DNA from: Bacteroidaceae bacterium
GTDB taxonomy: Bacteria; Bacteroidota; Bacteroidia; Bacteroidales; Bacteroidaceae
NCBI GenBank assembly: GCA_017645655.1
Contig: JAGCNZ010000121.1
Span: 1 to 55,084 of the forward strand
Length of the DNA stretch: 55,084 nt
Direction of reading: 5' to 3'
This document shows positions 8,254 to 17,629 of this stretch, piece after piece. The translations under genes and the position numbers were made by a program. How positions within the stretch are numbered: the first letter of the stretch is position 1; every line of letters starts with the position of its first letter. Under the pieces are notes generated by a model that worked only from the letters and a program-made list of their open reading frames with translations, searched no databases and was not told where the DNA came from.

Positions 8254-8427
8254 GTCACGCACCATGCGAAGTCTCCCTGCAAAGCACGTTGCACAACCCA
8301 TTTCAGCTGCCTGTGTCGCCCCACCTGGCAGGCGACGACAAATGAGCATGCAGGCGGTAAAAAATTTTGACCGGTTCGACGATTGGTGTTGAGACATTGA
8401 ATCTTTGCTGCTGAGACTGCCTGCGCC

Positions 8428-10320
8428 CTACTCTATCTCGCTGAGTTCGAGCCAACGCATCGATTTCTCGTCGAGAAGTTCATTGACGACGGGCAGCCGC
8501 TTGCTGAGGTCGATGATTTCCTGCGTCGAGATGGCACCGCTGCTGAGGGCAGCCTCGATGTCGGCCTTCTCGTTCTCCAGCTCGTCTATTTCCTTGCCGA
8601 GGGCCTCGAACTCCTGCCTCTCGCGGAATGACATCTTGCGCTTTCTCTCTCCCTGAAATCGCGGAGTACTCGGAGTGTTCTGAGTCTTCTTGGGCTCAGG
8701 CTCCAACTTCTCCCACTCGCGATACTGCGTGTAGTTGCCAGGGAAGTCCTTCACCACACCGTTTCCCTTGAAGACGAAGAGGTGGTCGACAACCTTGTCC
8801 ATGAAGTAGCGGTCGTGACTGATGATGATGACGCATCCACGGAAGTCCTGCAGGTATTGCTCGAGTATCTGCAGCGAGGTGATGTCCAGGTCGTTGGTCG
8901 GCTCGTCGAGGACCAGGAAGTTAGGGCTCTGCATAAGCACGGTGCAGAGATAGAGCCTACGCTTCTCGCCCCCGGAGAGCTTGTAGATGTAGTTCTGCTG
9001 CTGTTGGGGGGAGAACATGAAATGCTGCAGGAACTGCATGGCCGACAGCTTGCGGCCACCGCCCAGGTCAACGTACTCCGCCGTCTTTCGCACGGCATCT
9101 ATGACCTTCATCTGCTCGTTGAACTCCATCCCGTCCTGACTGTAATAGCCGAATCGCACGGTCTCTCCGACGACGAAGCGGCCGCTGTCGGGCTTCACCA
9201 AACCGAGCAGCATCTTGACAAACGTGCTCTTTCCGGTGCCATTGTTGCCCACAATACCCAGTTTCTCGTAGCGCGAGAAGTTGTAATAAAAGTCCTTGAG
9301 CAAGACGCGATTGCCGTAAGCCTTGCTTACATACTCGGCTTCGAATATCTTGCTCCCTATGTAGGTGGACTTCATCTCGAGCCGCACTTGCTGCTCCTCC
9401 AGCCTGCGATGGGCTTGTTTCTCAAGTTCGTAGAACGCCTCCTCACGGTATCTCGCCTTATGTCCCCTGGCTTGAGGCATCCTGCGCATCCAGTCGAGCT
9501 CCGTCCTGTAGAGGTTCGTAGCCCGTGCCACCTCGGCGCGAGCCACCTCCAGACGTTGCTCGCGATGCTCCAGGAAGTAGGCATAATTGCCCTGATAAGT
9601 GTAGACGGTTTCTTCGTCGAGCTCGAGGATGACCGAACAAACGCGGTCGAGGAAGTAACGGTCGTGCGTCACCATGAGGAGTGTGACATTCGAGCGTGAC
9701 AAATAATTCTCGAGCCACTCGATCATTTGAAGGTCGAGGTGGTTCGTCGGCTCGTCCAGGATGAGCAAGTCCGGCTCCATGATGAGGGTGTTGGCAAGTG
9801 CGACGCGCTTCAGTTGTCCACCCGAAAGTTGCGAGAGCGGCTTGTCGAACTCCGTGATGAAGAGTTGCGAGAGGATGGTCTTGGCGCGGTTCTCGTAGTC
9901 CCACGCCTTCTGTTGCTCCATGCGGTCGAGTAAGTCTTGCAGCCCCTCCTGCTGCTTCGCGCGGCCGGTCGGGCTTTGCTGAGCGTCCAGATTGGCAGCG
10001 GCCATGTACGACTCGTACTCCCGAATGAGGTTGGTCGTCTCGTTGCCATGCCAGAAGCAGGCTTCGATGACGGTCAGGTCGAGCGGGTAGTTCGGCGTCT
10101 GCTCCAAGTAGCCGACGCGCAGGTCATTGTGGAAGATGACTTGCCCCTCGTCCGCCTGGTCCGCCCCACTCAGGATGTTCAGGAGCGTACTCTTGCCCGT
10201 GCCGTTCTTAGCGATGAGCCCAACCTTCTGCCCTTCGCTGATGCTGAAGCTGAGGTCGCGGAAAAGCGTCTTGTCCCCCACACTTCGCGTCAGATTCTGT
10301 ACCTGCAAATATGAAACCAT
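8428..10320 (-). CDS. ABC-F family ATPase (Uup-like)
   Basis: The 630-residue soluble protein has two ABC ATPase domains and no membrane segment. Domain 1 has Walker A (KNGTGKST), signature LSGGQLKR and Walker B (LLILDEPTNHLDL). Domain 2 has GNNGTGKST, LSGGEKRR and FLVLDEPTNDLDI. An inter-domain linker and a C-terminal coiled coil (about 560-630) follow the Uup pattern. ABC-F proteins of this kind act on the ribosome or in replication-linked processes. I start at MVSYLQVQNL (10320), because the earlier ATG at 10344 lies upstream of the -7 box. Confidence 0.88.
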   Translation of the reverse strand: MVSYLQVQNLTRSVGDKTLFRDLSFSISEGQKVGLIAKNGTGKSTLLNILSGADQADEGQVIFHNDLRVGYLEQTPNYPLDLTVIEACFWHGNETTNLIREYESYMAAANLDAQQSPTGRAKQQEGLQDLLDRMEQQKAWDYENRAKTILSQLFITEFDKPLSQLSGGQLKRVALANTLIMEPDLLILDEPTNHLDLQMIEWLENYLSRSNVTLLMVTHDRYFLDRVCSVILELDEETVYTYQGNYAYFLEHREQRLEVARAEVARATNLYRTELDWMRRMPQARGHKARYREEAFYELEKQAHRRLEEQQVRLEMKSTYIGSKIFEAEYVSKAYGNRVLLKDFYYNFSRYEKLGIVGNNGTGKSTFVKMLLGLVKPDSGRFVVGETVRFGYYSQDGMEFNEQMKVIDAVRKTAEYVDLGGGRKLSAMQFLQHFMFSPQQQQNYIYKLSGGEKRRLYLCTVLMQSPNFLVLDEPTNDLDITSLQILEQYLQDFRGCVIIISHDRYFMDKVVDHLFVFKGNGVVKDFPGNYTQYREWEKLEPEPKKTQNTPSTPRFQGERKRKMSFRERQEFEALGKEIDELENEKADIEAALSSGAISTQEIIDLSKRLPVVNELLDEKSMRWLELSEIE

Positions 10321-10333
10321 TCTCTTTTTCCTG

Positions 10334-10341
10334 CAAATGTA
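10334..10341 (-). promoter_or_regulatory. -7 box of the ABC-F gene
   Basis: The minus strand reads TACATTTG, 14 bases upstream of the chosen start at 10320. Confidence 0.5.
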
Positions 10342-10446
10342 CAAAAAGATTAGCGATTTGTGATTAGAGAAGCGACGAAAAGTGCAAAAACAGCCGACAA
10401 ACGAAGATTTTTCACTATATCTCTTTTATTTTTCCACTTTTTGTCG

Positions 10447-10454
10447 TACCTTTG
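10447..10454 (+). promoter_or_regulatory. -7 box of rho
   Basis: TACCTTTG matches the Bacteroidetes -7 consensus and lies 98 bases before the rho ATG, leaving a leader of about 90 bases. Confidence 0.7.
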
Positions 10455-10477
10455 CACTCGTAATACCAAAGATAAGT

Positions 10478-10503
10478 ACTGCCTGTATATTCTTTTCGGC
10501 AGT
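10478..10503 (+). promoter_or_regulatory. Small hairpin in the rho leader
   Basis: ACTGCC (10478-10483) can pair with GGCAGT (10498-10503). Rho is autoregulated by its leader in other bacteria. Whether this 6-bp stem takes part is inference. Confidence 0.3.
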
Positions 10504-10551
10504 TCGTTATTTCCCTTACACATTATTTATTATTATTAGCATACACAGATT

Positions 10552-12339
10552 ATGCACAAAAGTGAACTTGAAGGAATGACTCTGGCAGAGCTTACTGCGC
10601 TTGCCGGAGAACTCGGTGCGGAACTTAGTAACGACCAGACAACACTCATCTACAACATATTGGATGCCCAATCTCTGCAGGCTCCTGTGGATTCTGCCCC
10701 GAAAAAGAGAGGCAGAAAGCCAAAGACAGCAGAACCTGCGACTGCCTCCGCCGCCGAGGAGAGCGTAAGCAAAGAGGCAGAAAAGGCAGCCGAGGCTGCT
10801 CCCGCTCCGAAGAAGCGTGGACGCAAGACCAAGGCAGAAAAGGAAGCGGAGAAGCAAGCGGAGGCAACCGAAAAAGCCGCCGCTGAGCAACCCGAGCAGA
10901 AAGAAGTGGCAGCGGAGCCTGCCGCTGAAGAGAAACCGGCTCCCGAGAAGAAGCGTCGCAAACGCATTGGAGAGACAAAGGCAGCAGAGGCAGCAGCCGC
11001 AGCAGCTGAGGACGCAGGCAACAAAAAGCAGTCGGACTCTCCTCAGGAAAACATCGCAGGAGCCGCTTCTGCTGACTTCATCATCATTCAGGACATCCCA
11101 TCAGCAGAGGAACAGGCAAAGGCAATAGCTGTAGCCCCCTCTAAACCTCCCCGAGTGGAGACATCTATACCCTCCCCATCGGTGGAGACGGAGGGAAACC
11201 GTGGAGCCTCCTCCTACAACTTCGGCGAGAACATTCGCGGCGAAGGCGTGCTCGAAGTGATGCCCGAAGGCTTTGGCTTCTTGCGCAGCAGCGACTATAA
11301 CTACCTGAGCAGCCCCGACGACATCTACGTCACACAGCAGACCATCAAGCAATACGGCCTGAAGACTGGCGACGTGGTGGAGGGTCCGGTGCGTCCCCCA
11401 GTGCGCGGCGAGAAGTTCTTCCCCCTGATTCGCGTGGAGCGCATCAATGGTTGCAACCCCGACACGGTACGCGACCGCAGTCCTTTCGAAAACCTTACGC
11501 CGCTCTTCCCGGACGAGAAGTTTAAGCTCTGCAAAGGCCAGGGCGACTCACTCTCCGCTCGTGTGGTGGACCTTTTCGCACCCATCGGCAAGGGCCAACG
11601 CGCGCTTATCGTGGCACAGCCTAAGACCGGCAAGACGCTTTTGATGAAGGACATTGCCAATGCCATCGCGGCTAATCACCCCGAGGCATACCTCATGATG
11701 CTGCTCATCGACGAGCGTCCTGAGGAAGTTACCGATATGGCACGAACGGTGAAGGCAGAGGTGATTGCCAGCACATTTGACGAACCGGCCGAGCGTCACG
11801 TCAAGATAGCGGGCATCGTCCTCGAGAAAGCAAAGCGCATGGTTGAGTGCGGACACGATGTAGTCATTTTCCTCGACTCGATTACGCGTCTTGCGAGAGC
11901 CTACAACACTGTTTCACCCGCCAGTGGTAAAGTGCTGAGTGGTGGTGTCGACGCCAATGCCCTGCACAAGCCAAAGCGGTTCTTCGGAGCTGCGCGAAAC
12001 ATCGAGAACGGCGGCAGCCTGACCATCATCGCCACTGCTCTCATTGATACGGGCAGCAAGATGGACGAGGTGATATTCGAGGAGTTCAAGGGAACCGGCA
12101 ACATGGAGCTGCAGCTCGACCGTATGCTCTCAAACAAACGCATCTTCCCGGCTGTCAACATCGTGGCCAGCAGCACGCGTCGCGACGACTTGCTGCAAGA
12201 CAAGTTGACACTCGACCGCATGTGGATTCTGCGCAAGTTCCTGGCAGACATGACGCCCATCGAGGCCATGAACGAAGTCAAGTCTCGCCTCGAGAACACG
12301 GAAAACAACGAGGAATTCCTGCTTAGCATGAATTCGTAA
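10552..12339 (+). CDS. rho: Transcription termination factor Rho with long N-terminal extension
   Basis: The 595-residue protein begins with a Rho-N-type segment ([15 protein letters not shown]). A disordered Lys/Ala/Glu/Pro linker follows (about 40-220) with repeated KKRGRK-type basic patches, then the RNA-binding cold-shock-like domain ([17 protein letters not shown]) and the hexameric ATPase. Walker A is [10 protein letters not shown] and Walker [17 protein letters not shown]. The linker is a known feature of Bacteroidetes Rho. Residues 194-219 (DNA 11131-11208) look like a CCTCC/GGAGG intergenic repeat captured in frame. The gene is monocistronic with its own promoter and terminator. Confidence 0.95.
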   Translation: MHKSELEGMTLAELTALAGELGAELSNDQTTLIYNILDAQSLQAPVDSAPKKRGRKPKTAEPATASAAEESVSKEAEKAAEAAPAPKKRGRKTKAEKEAEKQAEATEKAAAEQPEQKEVAAEPAAEEKPAPEKKRRKRIGETKAAEAAAAAAEDAGNKKQSDSPQENIAGAASADFIIIQDIPSAEEQAKAIAVAPSKPPRVETSIPSPSVETEGNRGASSYNFGENIRGEGVLEVMPEGFGFLRSSDYNYLSSPDDIYVTQQTIKQYGLKTGDVVEGPVRPPVRGEKFFPLIRVERINGCNPDTVRDRSPFENLTPLFPDEKFKLCKGQGDSLSARVVDLFAPIGKGQRALIVAQPKTGKTLLMKDIANAIAANHPEAYLMMLLIDERPEEVTDMARTVKAEVIASTFDEPAERHVKIAGIVLEKAKRMVECGHDVVIFLDSITRLARAYNTVSPASGKVLSGGVDANALHKPKRFFGAARNIENGGSLTIIATALIDTGSKMDEVIFEEFKGTGNMELQLDRMLSNKRIFPAVNIVASSTRRDDLLQDKLTLDRMWILRKFLADMTPIEAMNEVKSRLENTENNEEFLLSMNS

Positions 12340-12416
12340 GGACTCGGAACACGCCGTTCGGGCAGTCGCGACTCGCCTGCCCTATCGACAATACATACCA
12401 TTGACAACAAATCAGA

Positions 12417-12455
12417 GCAGGGAACAACGCAATGTCGTTCCCTGCTTTTTCTTTC
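12417..12455 (+). terminator. Terminator of rho
   Basis: AGCAGGGAAC (12417-12426) pairs with GTTCCCTGCT (12438-12447), followed by a T-rich run. This is an intrinsic terminator about 80 bases after rho. Confidence 0.85.
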
Positions 12456-12481
12456 TTCACATGGAGTGGTTGAAAACGCGG

Positions 12482-12580
12482 CACGGGATAATTCCATTTT
12501 ACCCACGTGATAAATTCATTTTACCCACGTGATATTTTAAATATTACACGTGATAATTTTGTTTTACCCACGTGATGATT
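12482..12580 (+). repeat. CACGTG phased array, copy B
   Basis: Cores start at 12482 (CACGGG), 12504, 12526, 12547 and 12569, so the steps are 22, 22, 21, 22. Units are joined by T-rich spacers ending TTTTACC; the 21-bp unit carries ATATTTTAAATATT. It lies between the convergent 3' ends of rho and dedA, after the rho terminator. Confidence 0.85.
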
Positions 12581-12633
12581 TCTTACGCACCACGCCGGGT
12601 TAACAAACCCAACTCGTAAAGCTACCTGTTTCC

Positions 12634-13257
12634 TTACTTCTTTACACCTTTATAAACAAGGTAAAGCACGACCGCAACACCAAGGCAAAGCATTGCAATC
12701 TTCAGCTCGCCGCTATACTGAGCGACCTTCTCCTCGAGTTGTCCGCTGTAGTAGTGACCAATGTACCAACCCATGCCTGCAAGTATGGTGTTCCAGAGAC
12801 CTGCGCCCAGCGTGGTGTAAAACACGAAACGACCCAGACTCATCCTTGCCAAACCGGCAGGAATCGAGATGAGCTGGCGGACTGCAGGAACAAGGCGGCC
12901 AAAGAAAGTGCCAACCGCACCGTGCTCATCGAAGTAACGCTCCGCGTTCTCCACTTTCGCGCTGTCAATCAAGCACATATGGCCAATACGGCTCTCTGCG
13001 AAACGATATACGAGAGGACGCCCCAGGTAGCGTGCCAAACCATAGTTCACCAAAGCCCCGATGATGGCTCCAAGAGTGGCACAAACAATCACGAGAAACA
13101 CGTTCAATTCGCCTGTGGTAGCGGCTTTGTAGGCTGCTGGCGGCACTACCACCTCGCTTGGAAAGGGAATGAAACTGCTCTCGATGGCCATCAGGAGTGT
13201 GATGACCCAGTAGTTCAAGTGCTCGAGGCACCATGCTATGAATGGAATGGACTGCAT
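12634..13257 (-). CDS. DedA-family (SNARE-associated) membrane protein
   Basis: The 207-residue integral membrane protein has the DedA blocks ESSFIPFPSEVVV (re-entrant loop), FFGRLVPAVRQLISIPAG and a final helix with a KGVKK end. DedA proteins are transporter-like and are linked to undecaprenyl-phosphate or lipid recycling and envelope integrity. It is the last gene of the his-lys operon, one base after the glycosyltransferase-like gene. Confidence 0.9.
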   Translation of the reverse strand: MQSIPFIAWCLEHLNYWVITLLMAIESSFIPFPSEVVVPPAAYKAATTGELNVFLVIVCATLGAIIGALVNYGLARYLGRPLVYRFAESRIGHMCLIDSAKVENAERYFDEHGAVGTFFGRLVPAVRQLISIPAGLARMSLGRFVFYTTLGAGLWNTILAGMGWYIGHYYSGQLEEKVAQYSGELKIAMLCLGVAVVLYLVYKGVKK

Positions 13258-13258
13258 T

Positions 13259-13783
13259 CTACAATTTTATGATATGGCAATTAGACAATTTCAGGGTTTG
13301 AGATTGGAGCAGGATATTGCGTTTGCAAAGAATGATGGAAGAGGTCGGATTGAAGACAGAAAAGCTGCGACGGAAGATGCTACTGAGCCAGTTCCAACGG
13401 CTCTTTCGCTTTGTCTGGCCTATCACCACATCAACCTCGTCGCCACAGCATTTCGAGAGCGTCCTAAGCCAATCCTCGCTCGGCAAATTCACATCGACAG
13501 GCAGGACGGCAAGCCACTCATAGTTGGCTGCCTTTGCTCCCAATGTCAGTGCAAGTCGCTGGATATCAAGGCCTCTGGAACTTGCCGGGCAGAAGGTGTG
13601 ACTGAGGCACGAATGCTGCGCCTCCATGTCTTCGAGCCACTCTTCAAGGTCTTTGTCGTGCATCTTATCGACCACAATCACTTCATACTCACCGCCATAC
13701 GGCATGGAAAGCAAGCCGGGAAGGAGCTGCCTGAGCTGCATCTGTTGCTCCCCACAAGTGACGATGATGCTGACGTTATTCAT
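13259..13783 (-). CDS. Short glycosyltransferase family 2-like protein
   Basis: The 174-residue protein begins like a GT-A glycosyltransferase (NVSIIVTCGEQQMQLRQLLP, then EVIVVDKMHDKD). It continues with an acceptor-site-like block (EWLAVLPVDVNLPSEDWL), but it is shorter than most GT2 enzymes and lacks a clear DxD; VDV is in its place. The last 20 residues (QTLKLSNCHIIKL) derive from AT-rich DNA resembling the spacer repeats, so the reading frame may be truncated. It abuts lysA and dedA with 0-1 base gaps. Function uncertain. Confidence 0.6.
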   Translation of the reverse strand: MNNVSIIVTCGEQQMQLRQLLPGLLSMPYGGEYEVIVVDKMHDKDLEEWLEDMEAQHSCLSHTFCPASSRGLDIQRLALTLGAKAANYEWLAVLPVDVNLPSEDWLRTLSKCCGDEVDVVIGQTKRKSRWNWLSSIFRRSFSVFNPTSSIILCKRNILLQSQTLKLSNCHIIKL

Positions 13784-15004
13784 TTAATGTAGAATCTCTT
13801 CTGTCGTATATGCCTTGGGCAACTCGCGACAGTTGTACTGACTGGCCATCGTTTCGCCGTATGCACCCGCCGAACGAATGGCAAGAAGGTCGCCGCGACG
13901 AGTCTCAGGGAGTAGGAAATCCTTTGCAAACGTGTCGCTGCTCTCGCAGATAGGTCCGACGATATCGTACTTGACCGCAGCCTGCCGGCCATCGCCATCT
14001 GCCTGTTGCACCCCGTCTAATGTCCCCTGTCCGGCAGAGAGGTTCTGTATCTGATGGAGCGCACCATAGAGAGCCGGCCGAAGCAACTCGGTCATACCGG
14101 CATCGACGATGGCGAACTGCTTCGCCTTGGCTTGCTTGACATACAGGCAACGCGTGATGAGCGACCCGCACTGACCTGTCACCGCCCTTCCAAGTTCGAA
14201 GTGCAAACGCTGTCCTGGACGCAATTTCAAGTGTTTGGCATACGTCTCGAAGTATGACTTGAAGTCGGGAATCGGCGTCCCGTCCGGGTTCTGATAGTCG
14301 ATGCCCAAGCCCCCGCCCACATTGATATTGTGGACCTCCGTAATGCCAGACGCTTCGAGTTGGTCCTGCAGCTCATTGATGCGATGGCACAACGCCTCGA
14401 AATCATCCATCTGCAGGATTTGACTACCGATGTGGAAATGCAGTCCGACGAATCGCACACTTGGCATCGCTTGTGCCACACGAATGACGTGAAGCATGTC
14501 TTCCTTGGCAATGCCGAACTTGTTCTCAGCCAAACCAGTCGTGATATTCACATGAGTGTGGGCTCCGACATTGGGGTTGATGCGGAAGCTGACGTTGGCA
14601 ACCCTGTTCATCCTTGTGGCAATCTCGGCAATAACCTCAAGCTCGGGAATGCTCTCGACGTTGAAGTACTGGATGCCAGCCTCGAGAGCCAACTCGATTT
14701 CCCAATCCGACTTACCTACCCCAGCATAGACAATCTCGCTGGCAGGAAAGCCGTTCTCGAGACAAGCCCGTATCTCGCCGCCACTCACGCAATCGGCCCC
14801 AAAGCCTGCACGCTGTATCTGGCGGAGCACTTTGGCATTTGCACATGCCTTCACAGCATAGTGAAGATGCCAACCATCGCGCTTGTCGGTCTCGTTCTTG
14901 ATTGCCGAAAGCGTCTCAGCAAGCAAGTCGGTATCGTAATAATAGAAGGGCGTCTTGAGCGACTCGAAACGGCCCTCCAAGTCCTGTAACAATCTTTTTA
15001 CCAT
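13784..15004 (-). CDS. lysA: Diaminopimelate decarboxylase
   Basis: This PLP enzyme converts meso-diaminopimelate to lysine, the last step of the pathway. The 406-residue protein has the PLP lysine in HYAVKACAN, the glycine-rich phosphate-binding loop NINVGGGLGIDY, the GRA motif in HFELGRAVTGQ, and CESSD plus the AGAYGETMAS block near the C-terminus. Residues about 323-341 (SAGQGTLDGVQQADGDGRQ) look like an extra loop compared with the family as I know it. It starts 4 bases after lysC ends, so aspartate kinase and the final lysine step are made together. Confidence 0.95.
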   Translation of the reverse strand: MVKRLLQDLEGRFESLKTPFYYYDTDLLAETLSAIKNETDKRDGWHLHYAVKACANAKVLRQIQRAGFGADCVSGGEIRACLENGFPASEIVYAGVGKSDWEIELALEAGIQYFNVESIPELEVIAEIATRMNRVANVSFRINPNVGAHTHVNITTGLAENKFGIAKEDMLHVIRVAQAMPSVRFVGLHFHIGSQILQMDDFEALCHRINELQDQLEASGITEVHNINVGGGLGIDYQNPDGTPIPDFKSYFETYAKHLKLRPGQRLHFELGRAVTGQCGSLITRCLYVKQAKAKQFAIVDAGMTELLRPALYGALHQIQNLSAGQGTLDGVQQADGDGRQAAVKYDIVGPICESSDTFAKDFLLPETRRGDLLAIRSAGAYGETMASQYNCRELPKAYTTEEILH

Positions 15005-15008
15005 ATCT

Positions 15009-16325
15009 TTACTTGAATAGTGTATCGCTTAATGCTTGCAGGGTGCGTTTCTTGTCCTCGGCCTTCACCACAAACGAAATGTTGTGAGCAGAGCCGCCAT
15101 AGCTAATCATGCGCACCGGAATGTTCTTCAATGCCTGGCAAGCTATGGCTTCGAAGCCAACGTTATTGCTCGCCAAATCACCCACAACGCAGATGATGCA
15201 CATATCTTCCTCTACCGCAACGGTTCCGTACTTCTTCAGTTCGTTGACGATATCCTCGAGATGACGGAGGTCGTCGATGGTGACGCTGACTCCCACCTCA
15301 CTAGTGCAGACCATGTCTATGCTGGTCTTGTAGGTCTCGAATATCTCGAAGACTTTGCGCAAGAAACCATATGCCAGAAGCATTCGGCTGCTGTTTATCT
15401 GGATGCAGATGTTGCCGTCGCGAGCCGCAACAGCCTTAATCGTGCCTCGCTCGAAGTCGTTGTTGATGATAGTGCCAGGTGCAGTCGGGTCCATCGTGTT
15501 GAGCAGACGGACGGGAACACGGGCGAACTTGGCAGGCTGGATGCAGGTGGGATGCAATATCTTCGCGCCGAAATAAGCGAGCTCGGCAGCCTCCTCGAAG
15601 TACAACTGACGCACCGGTTCCGTGTGCTCCACGAAACGAGGGTCGTTGTTGTGCATGCCGTCGATGTCCGTCCAAATCTGAATCTCATCGGCTTGCACGG
15701 CAGCACCAACGAGGCAGGCAGTGTAGTCACTACCTCCACGCAGCAGATTGTCTATTTCACCATACGCATTCCTGCAAATGAAGCCCTGCGTCAAGTATAT
15801 CTGAAAGCCGGGATGAGCCTCGAGCACCTTCGTTATCCTATCCTTTATATAGTTCATGTCCGGCTCGCCATTCTTGTCTGTCCGGATGATGTCGAGCGCG
15901 TTGATGAGCAACGTCTTGACCCCGCATTCCTGGAGATAGTTGGCAACCATGTTGGTGCTTATTATCTCGCCTTGCGCCAAGATGACCTTCTCTTCGAAAC
16001 TTGTGAAGTGAACCTTGGTGAAGGAACGCAGATAGTCGAACTCATCATGCAGGAATCTCATCGTTTTCTGCTTGGCCTCATCGGTGTTGTAGAGTTTCTC
16101 GATGTGCCCCGCATAAGTCTGTTCGAGCAGATTTATAATGGTGTTAGCGCCTTCGGGATTCTTCTTGTAAAGATAGTCGGAGATTTCCACGAGGGTATTT
16201 GTCGTGCCGGACATGGCCGAGAGGACAACGAACTTGGTCTCTCCGTCGTTTGTAATGAGCTTTGAGACCTCTTGCATTCTCTGTGGTGAACCAACGGAGG
16301 TGCCACCAAACTTCAGTACTTTCAT
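15009..16325 (-). CDS. lysC: Aspartate kinase (monofunctional, lysine-type)
   Basis: The 438-residue protein has the kinase start KVLKFGGTSVGS, GGSDYTACLVGAA and WTDIDGMHNNDPR, followed by two ACT domains (about 310-438) for allosteric control. There is no fused homoserine dehydrogenase. It phosphorylates aspartate as the entry to lysine, threonine and methionine synthesis. Directly followed by lysA, which suggests a lysine/diaminopimelate role. I use lysC by role; a threonine-sensitive isoform cannot be excluded from sequence alone. Confidence 0.92.
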   Translation of the reverse strand: MKVLKFGGTSVGSPQRMQEVSKLITNDGETKFVVLSAMSGTTNTLVEISDYLYKKNPEGANTIINLLEQTYAGHIEKLYNTDEAKQKTMRFLHDEFDYLRSFTKVHFTSFEEKVILAQGEIISTNMVANYLQECGVKTLLINALDIIRTDKNGEPDMNYIKDRITKVLEAHPGFQIYLTQGFICRNAYGEIDNLLRGGSDYTACLVGAAVQADEIQIWTDIDGMHNNDPRFVEHTEPVRQLYFEEAAELAYFGAKILHPTCIQPAKFARVPVRLLNTMDPTAPGTIINNDFERGTIKAVAARDGNICIQINSSRMLLAYGFLRKVFEIFETYKTSIDMVCTSEVGVSVTIDDLRHLEDIVNELKKYGTVAVEEDMCIICVVGDLASNNVGFEAIACQALKNIPVRMISYGGSAHNISFVVKAEDKKRTLQALSDTLFK

Positions 16326-16329
16326 ATTA

Positions 16330-17001
16330 TTAAGCTTTGTTTTCTTTTTCTAGTTTCGCGTCAACACAGCGATAGACGGTGCCCGGGAAGAACTCCGGCC
16401 ACTGCATATTGTGCGTGCTGAGGATGACGGCAGTGTTGTTCTGGCGTCGTATCTCGTCGAGAAGAGCCAGGATAAGTTCGCCGTTTTCCGTGTCGAGGTT
16501 TCCCGTAGGTTCGTCTGCGAGGATGACTTTGGGATTGTTGAGGAGGGCACGGGCAATGCCGATGCGCTGCTGCTCACCGCCTGAGAGCTCATAGATGAAC
16601 TTGTCTTTCTTGTCGCTAAGCTTGACCATCTCGAGCACTTCACCTATTCTGTTGTCTCGCTCGGCCTTCTTTTTCCATCCGGTAGAGCGCAGAACGAAAT
16701 CGAGATTGCGTTGCACGGTGCGGTCTCTCATGAGCTGGAAGTCTTGAAAGACGATGCCCATTTGTCTTCTGAGGGCTGGCTGATGCTTTGTCTTGAAGCG
16801 GTTCATGTTGAAGCCAAGCACTTCGGCTTTGCCACCTTCGACAGGCAATTCGCCATAGATTGTCTTGAGCAAAGAGGACTTTCCGCTGCCTACAGGACCC
16901 GTGAGATAGACCATCTCGCCTTCCTCGACGCTAAAGTTCACCTTGTTCAGAACCAAATGTTCGTCCTGATAGATGTCTACATCTTTATAATTCAGTATCA
17001 T
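16330..17001 (-). CDS. ftsE: FtsE-like cell-division ABC ATPase
   Basis: The 223-residue ATPase has Walker A ([13 protein letters not shown]), Q-loop [12 protein letters not shown], signature LSGGEQQR, Walker [13 protein letters not shown] and the H-loop STHNM. The words and length fit FtsE, which works with FtsX at the division site to control peptidoglycan hydrolases. No ftsX is in the window, which I recall as usual in Bacteroidetes. It sits between hisIE (10 bases upstream) and lysC (4 bases downstream). Confidence 0.85.
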   Translation of the reverse strand: MILNYKDVDIYQDEHLVLNKVNFSVEEGEMVYLTGPVGSGKSSLLKTIYGELPVEGGKAEVLGFNMNRFKTKHQPALRRQMGIVFQDFQLMRDRTVQRNLDFVLRSTGWKKKAERDNRIGEVLEMVKLSDKKDKFIYELSGGEQQRIGIARALLNNPKVILADEPTGNLDTENGELILALLDEIRRQNNTAVILSTHNMQWPEFFPGTVYRCVDAKLEKENKA

Positions 17002-17011
17002 AATTTGCCGT

Positions 17012-17629
17012 TTAATGTTTCTTCCAGCCTGGGCTGTGACGTTCCATCAGTTCCCTTGCCATGTCTTCGATGCGGAGACCTTTGCTCGTGAGAAGCACGA
17101 TAAGGTGGTAGAGCATGTCGGAGCCCTCGTAGATGAGGCGGTCGTTGGTGCCGTTGGTAGCTTCGATGACGAGTTCCAGCGCCTCTTCTCCCACTTTCTG
17201 AGCCATGCGGTTCAAGCCGTCTTTGAAGAGCGAGGTAGTGTAACTTCCTTCGGGCATCTCTTTGTGACGCTTCTCGATGAAGTCGCTGAGTTCTGACAAA
17301 AAGAGCAACGGATTGGGGTTATTCTCTTCGCCCCAGCATGTGTCGGTGCCTTTGTGGCACGTCGGACCGTCTGGCGTTGCCTGAACAAGCAGGGTATCAT
17401 TGTCACAATCGGCTTTGATATCGACCAGGTGCAGGTAGTTGCCGCTGGTCTCACCCTTGGTCCAAAGGCATCCGCGGGAACGGCTGAAGAAGGTTACAAG
17501 CCCGGTTTCCTGAGTCTTTTGGAGTGCCTCCTCGTTCATATAGCCGAGCATGAGCACCACTTTCGTTGTGGCGTCCTGAATGATGGCGGGCACCAAGCCG
17601 CCACACTTATCGAAGTCTATCTTCATCAT
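17012..17629 (-). CDS. hisIE: Bifunctional phosphoribosyl-AMP cyclohydrolase / phosphoribosyl-ATP pyrophosphatase
   Basis: The 205-residue protein joins HisI (residues 1-110: [51 protein letters not shown]) to HisE (about 115-205: [22 protein letters not shown]). It carries out steps 2 and 3 of histidine synthesis. Its ATG overlaps the hisF stop by 4 bases (ATGA), which indicates translational coupling. Confidence 0.96.
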   Translation of the reverse strand: MMKIDFDKCGGLVPAIIQDATTKVVLMLGYMNEEALQKTQETGLVTFFSRSRGCLWTKGETSGNYLHLVDIKADCDNDTLLVQATPDGPTCHKGTDTCWGEENNPNPLLFLSELSDFIEKRHKEMPEGSYTTSLFKDGLNRMAQKVGEEALELVIEATNGTNDRLIYEGSDMLYHLIVLLTSKGLRIEDMARELMERHSPGWKKH

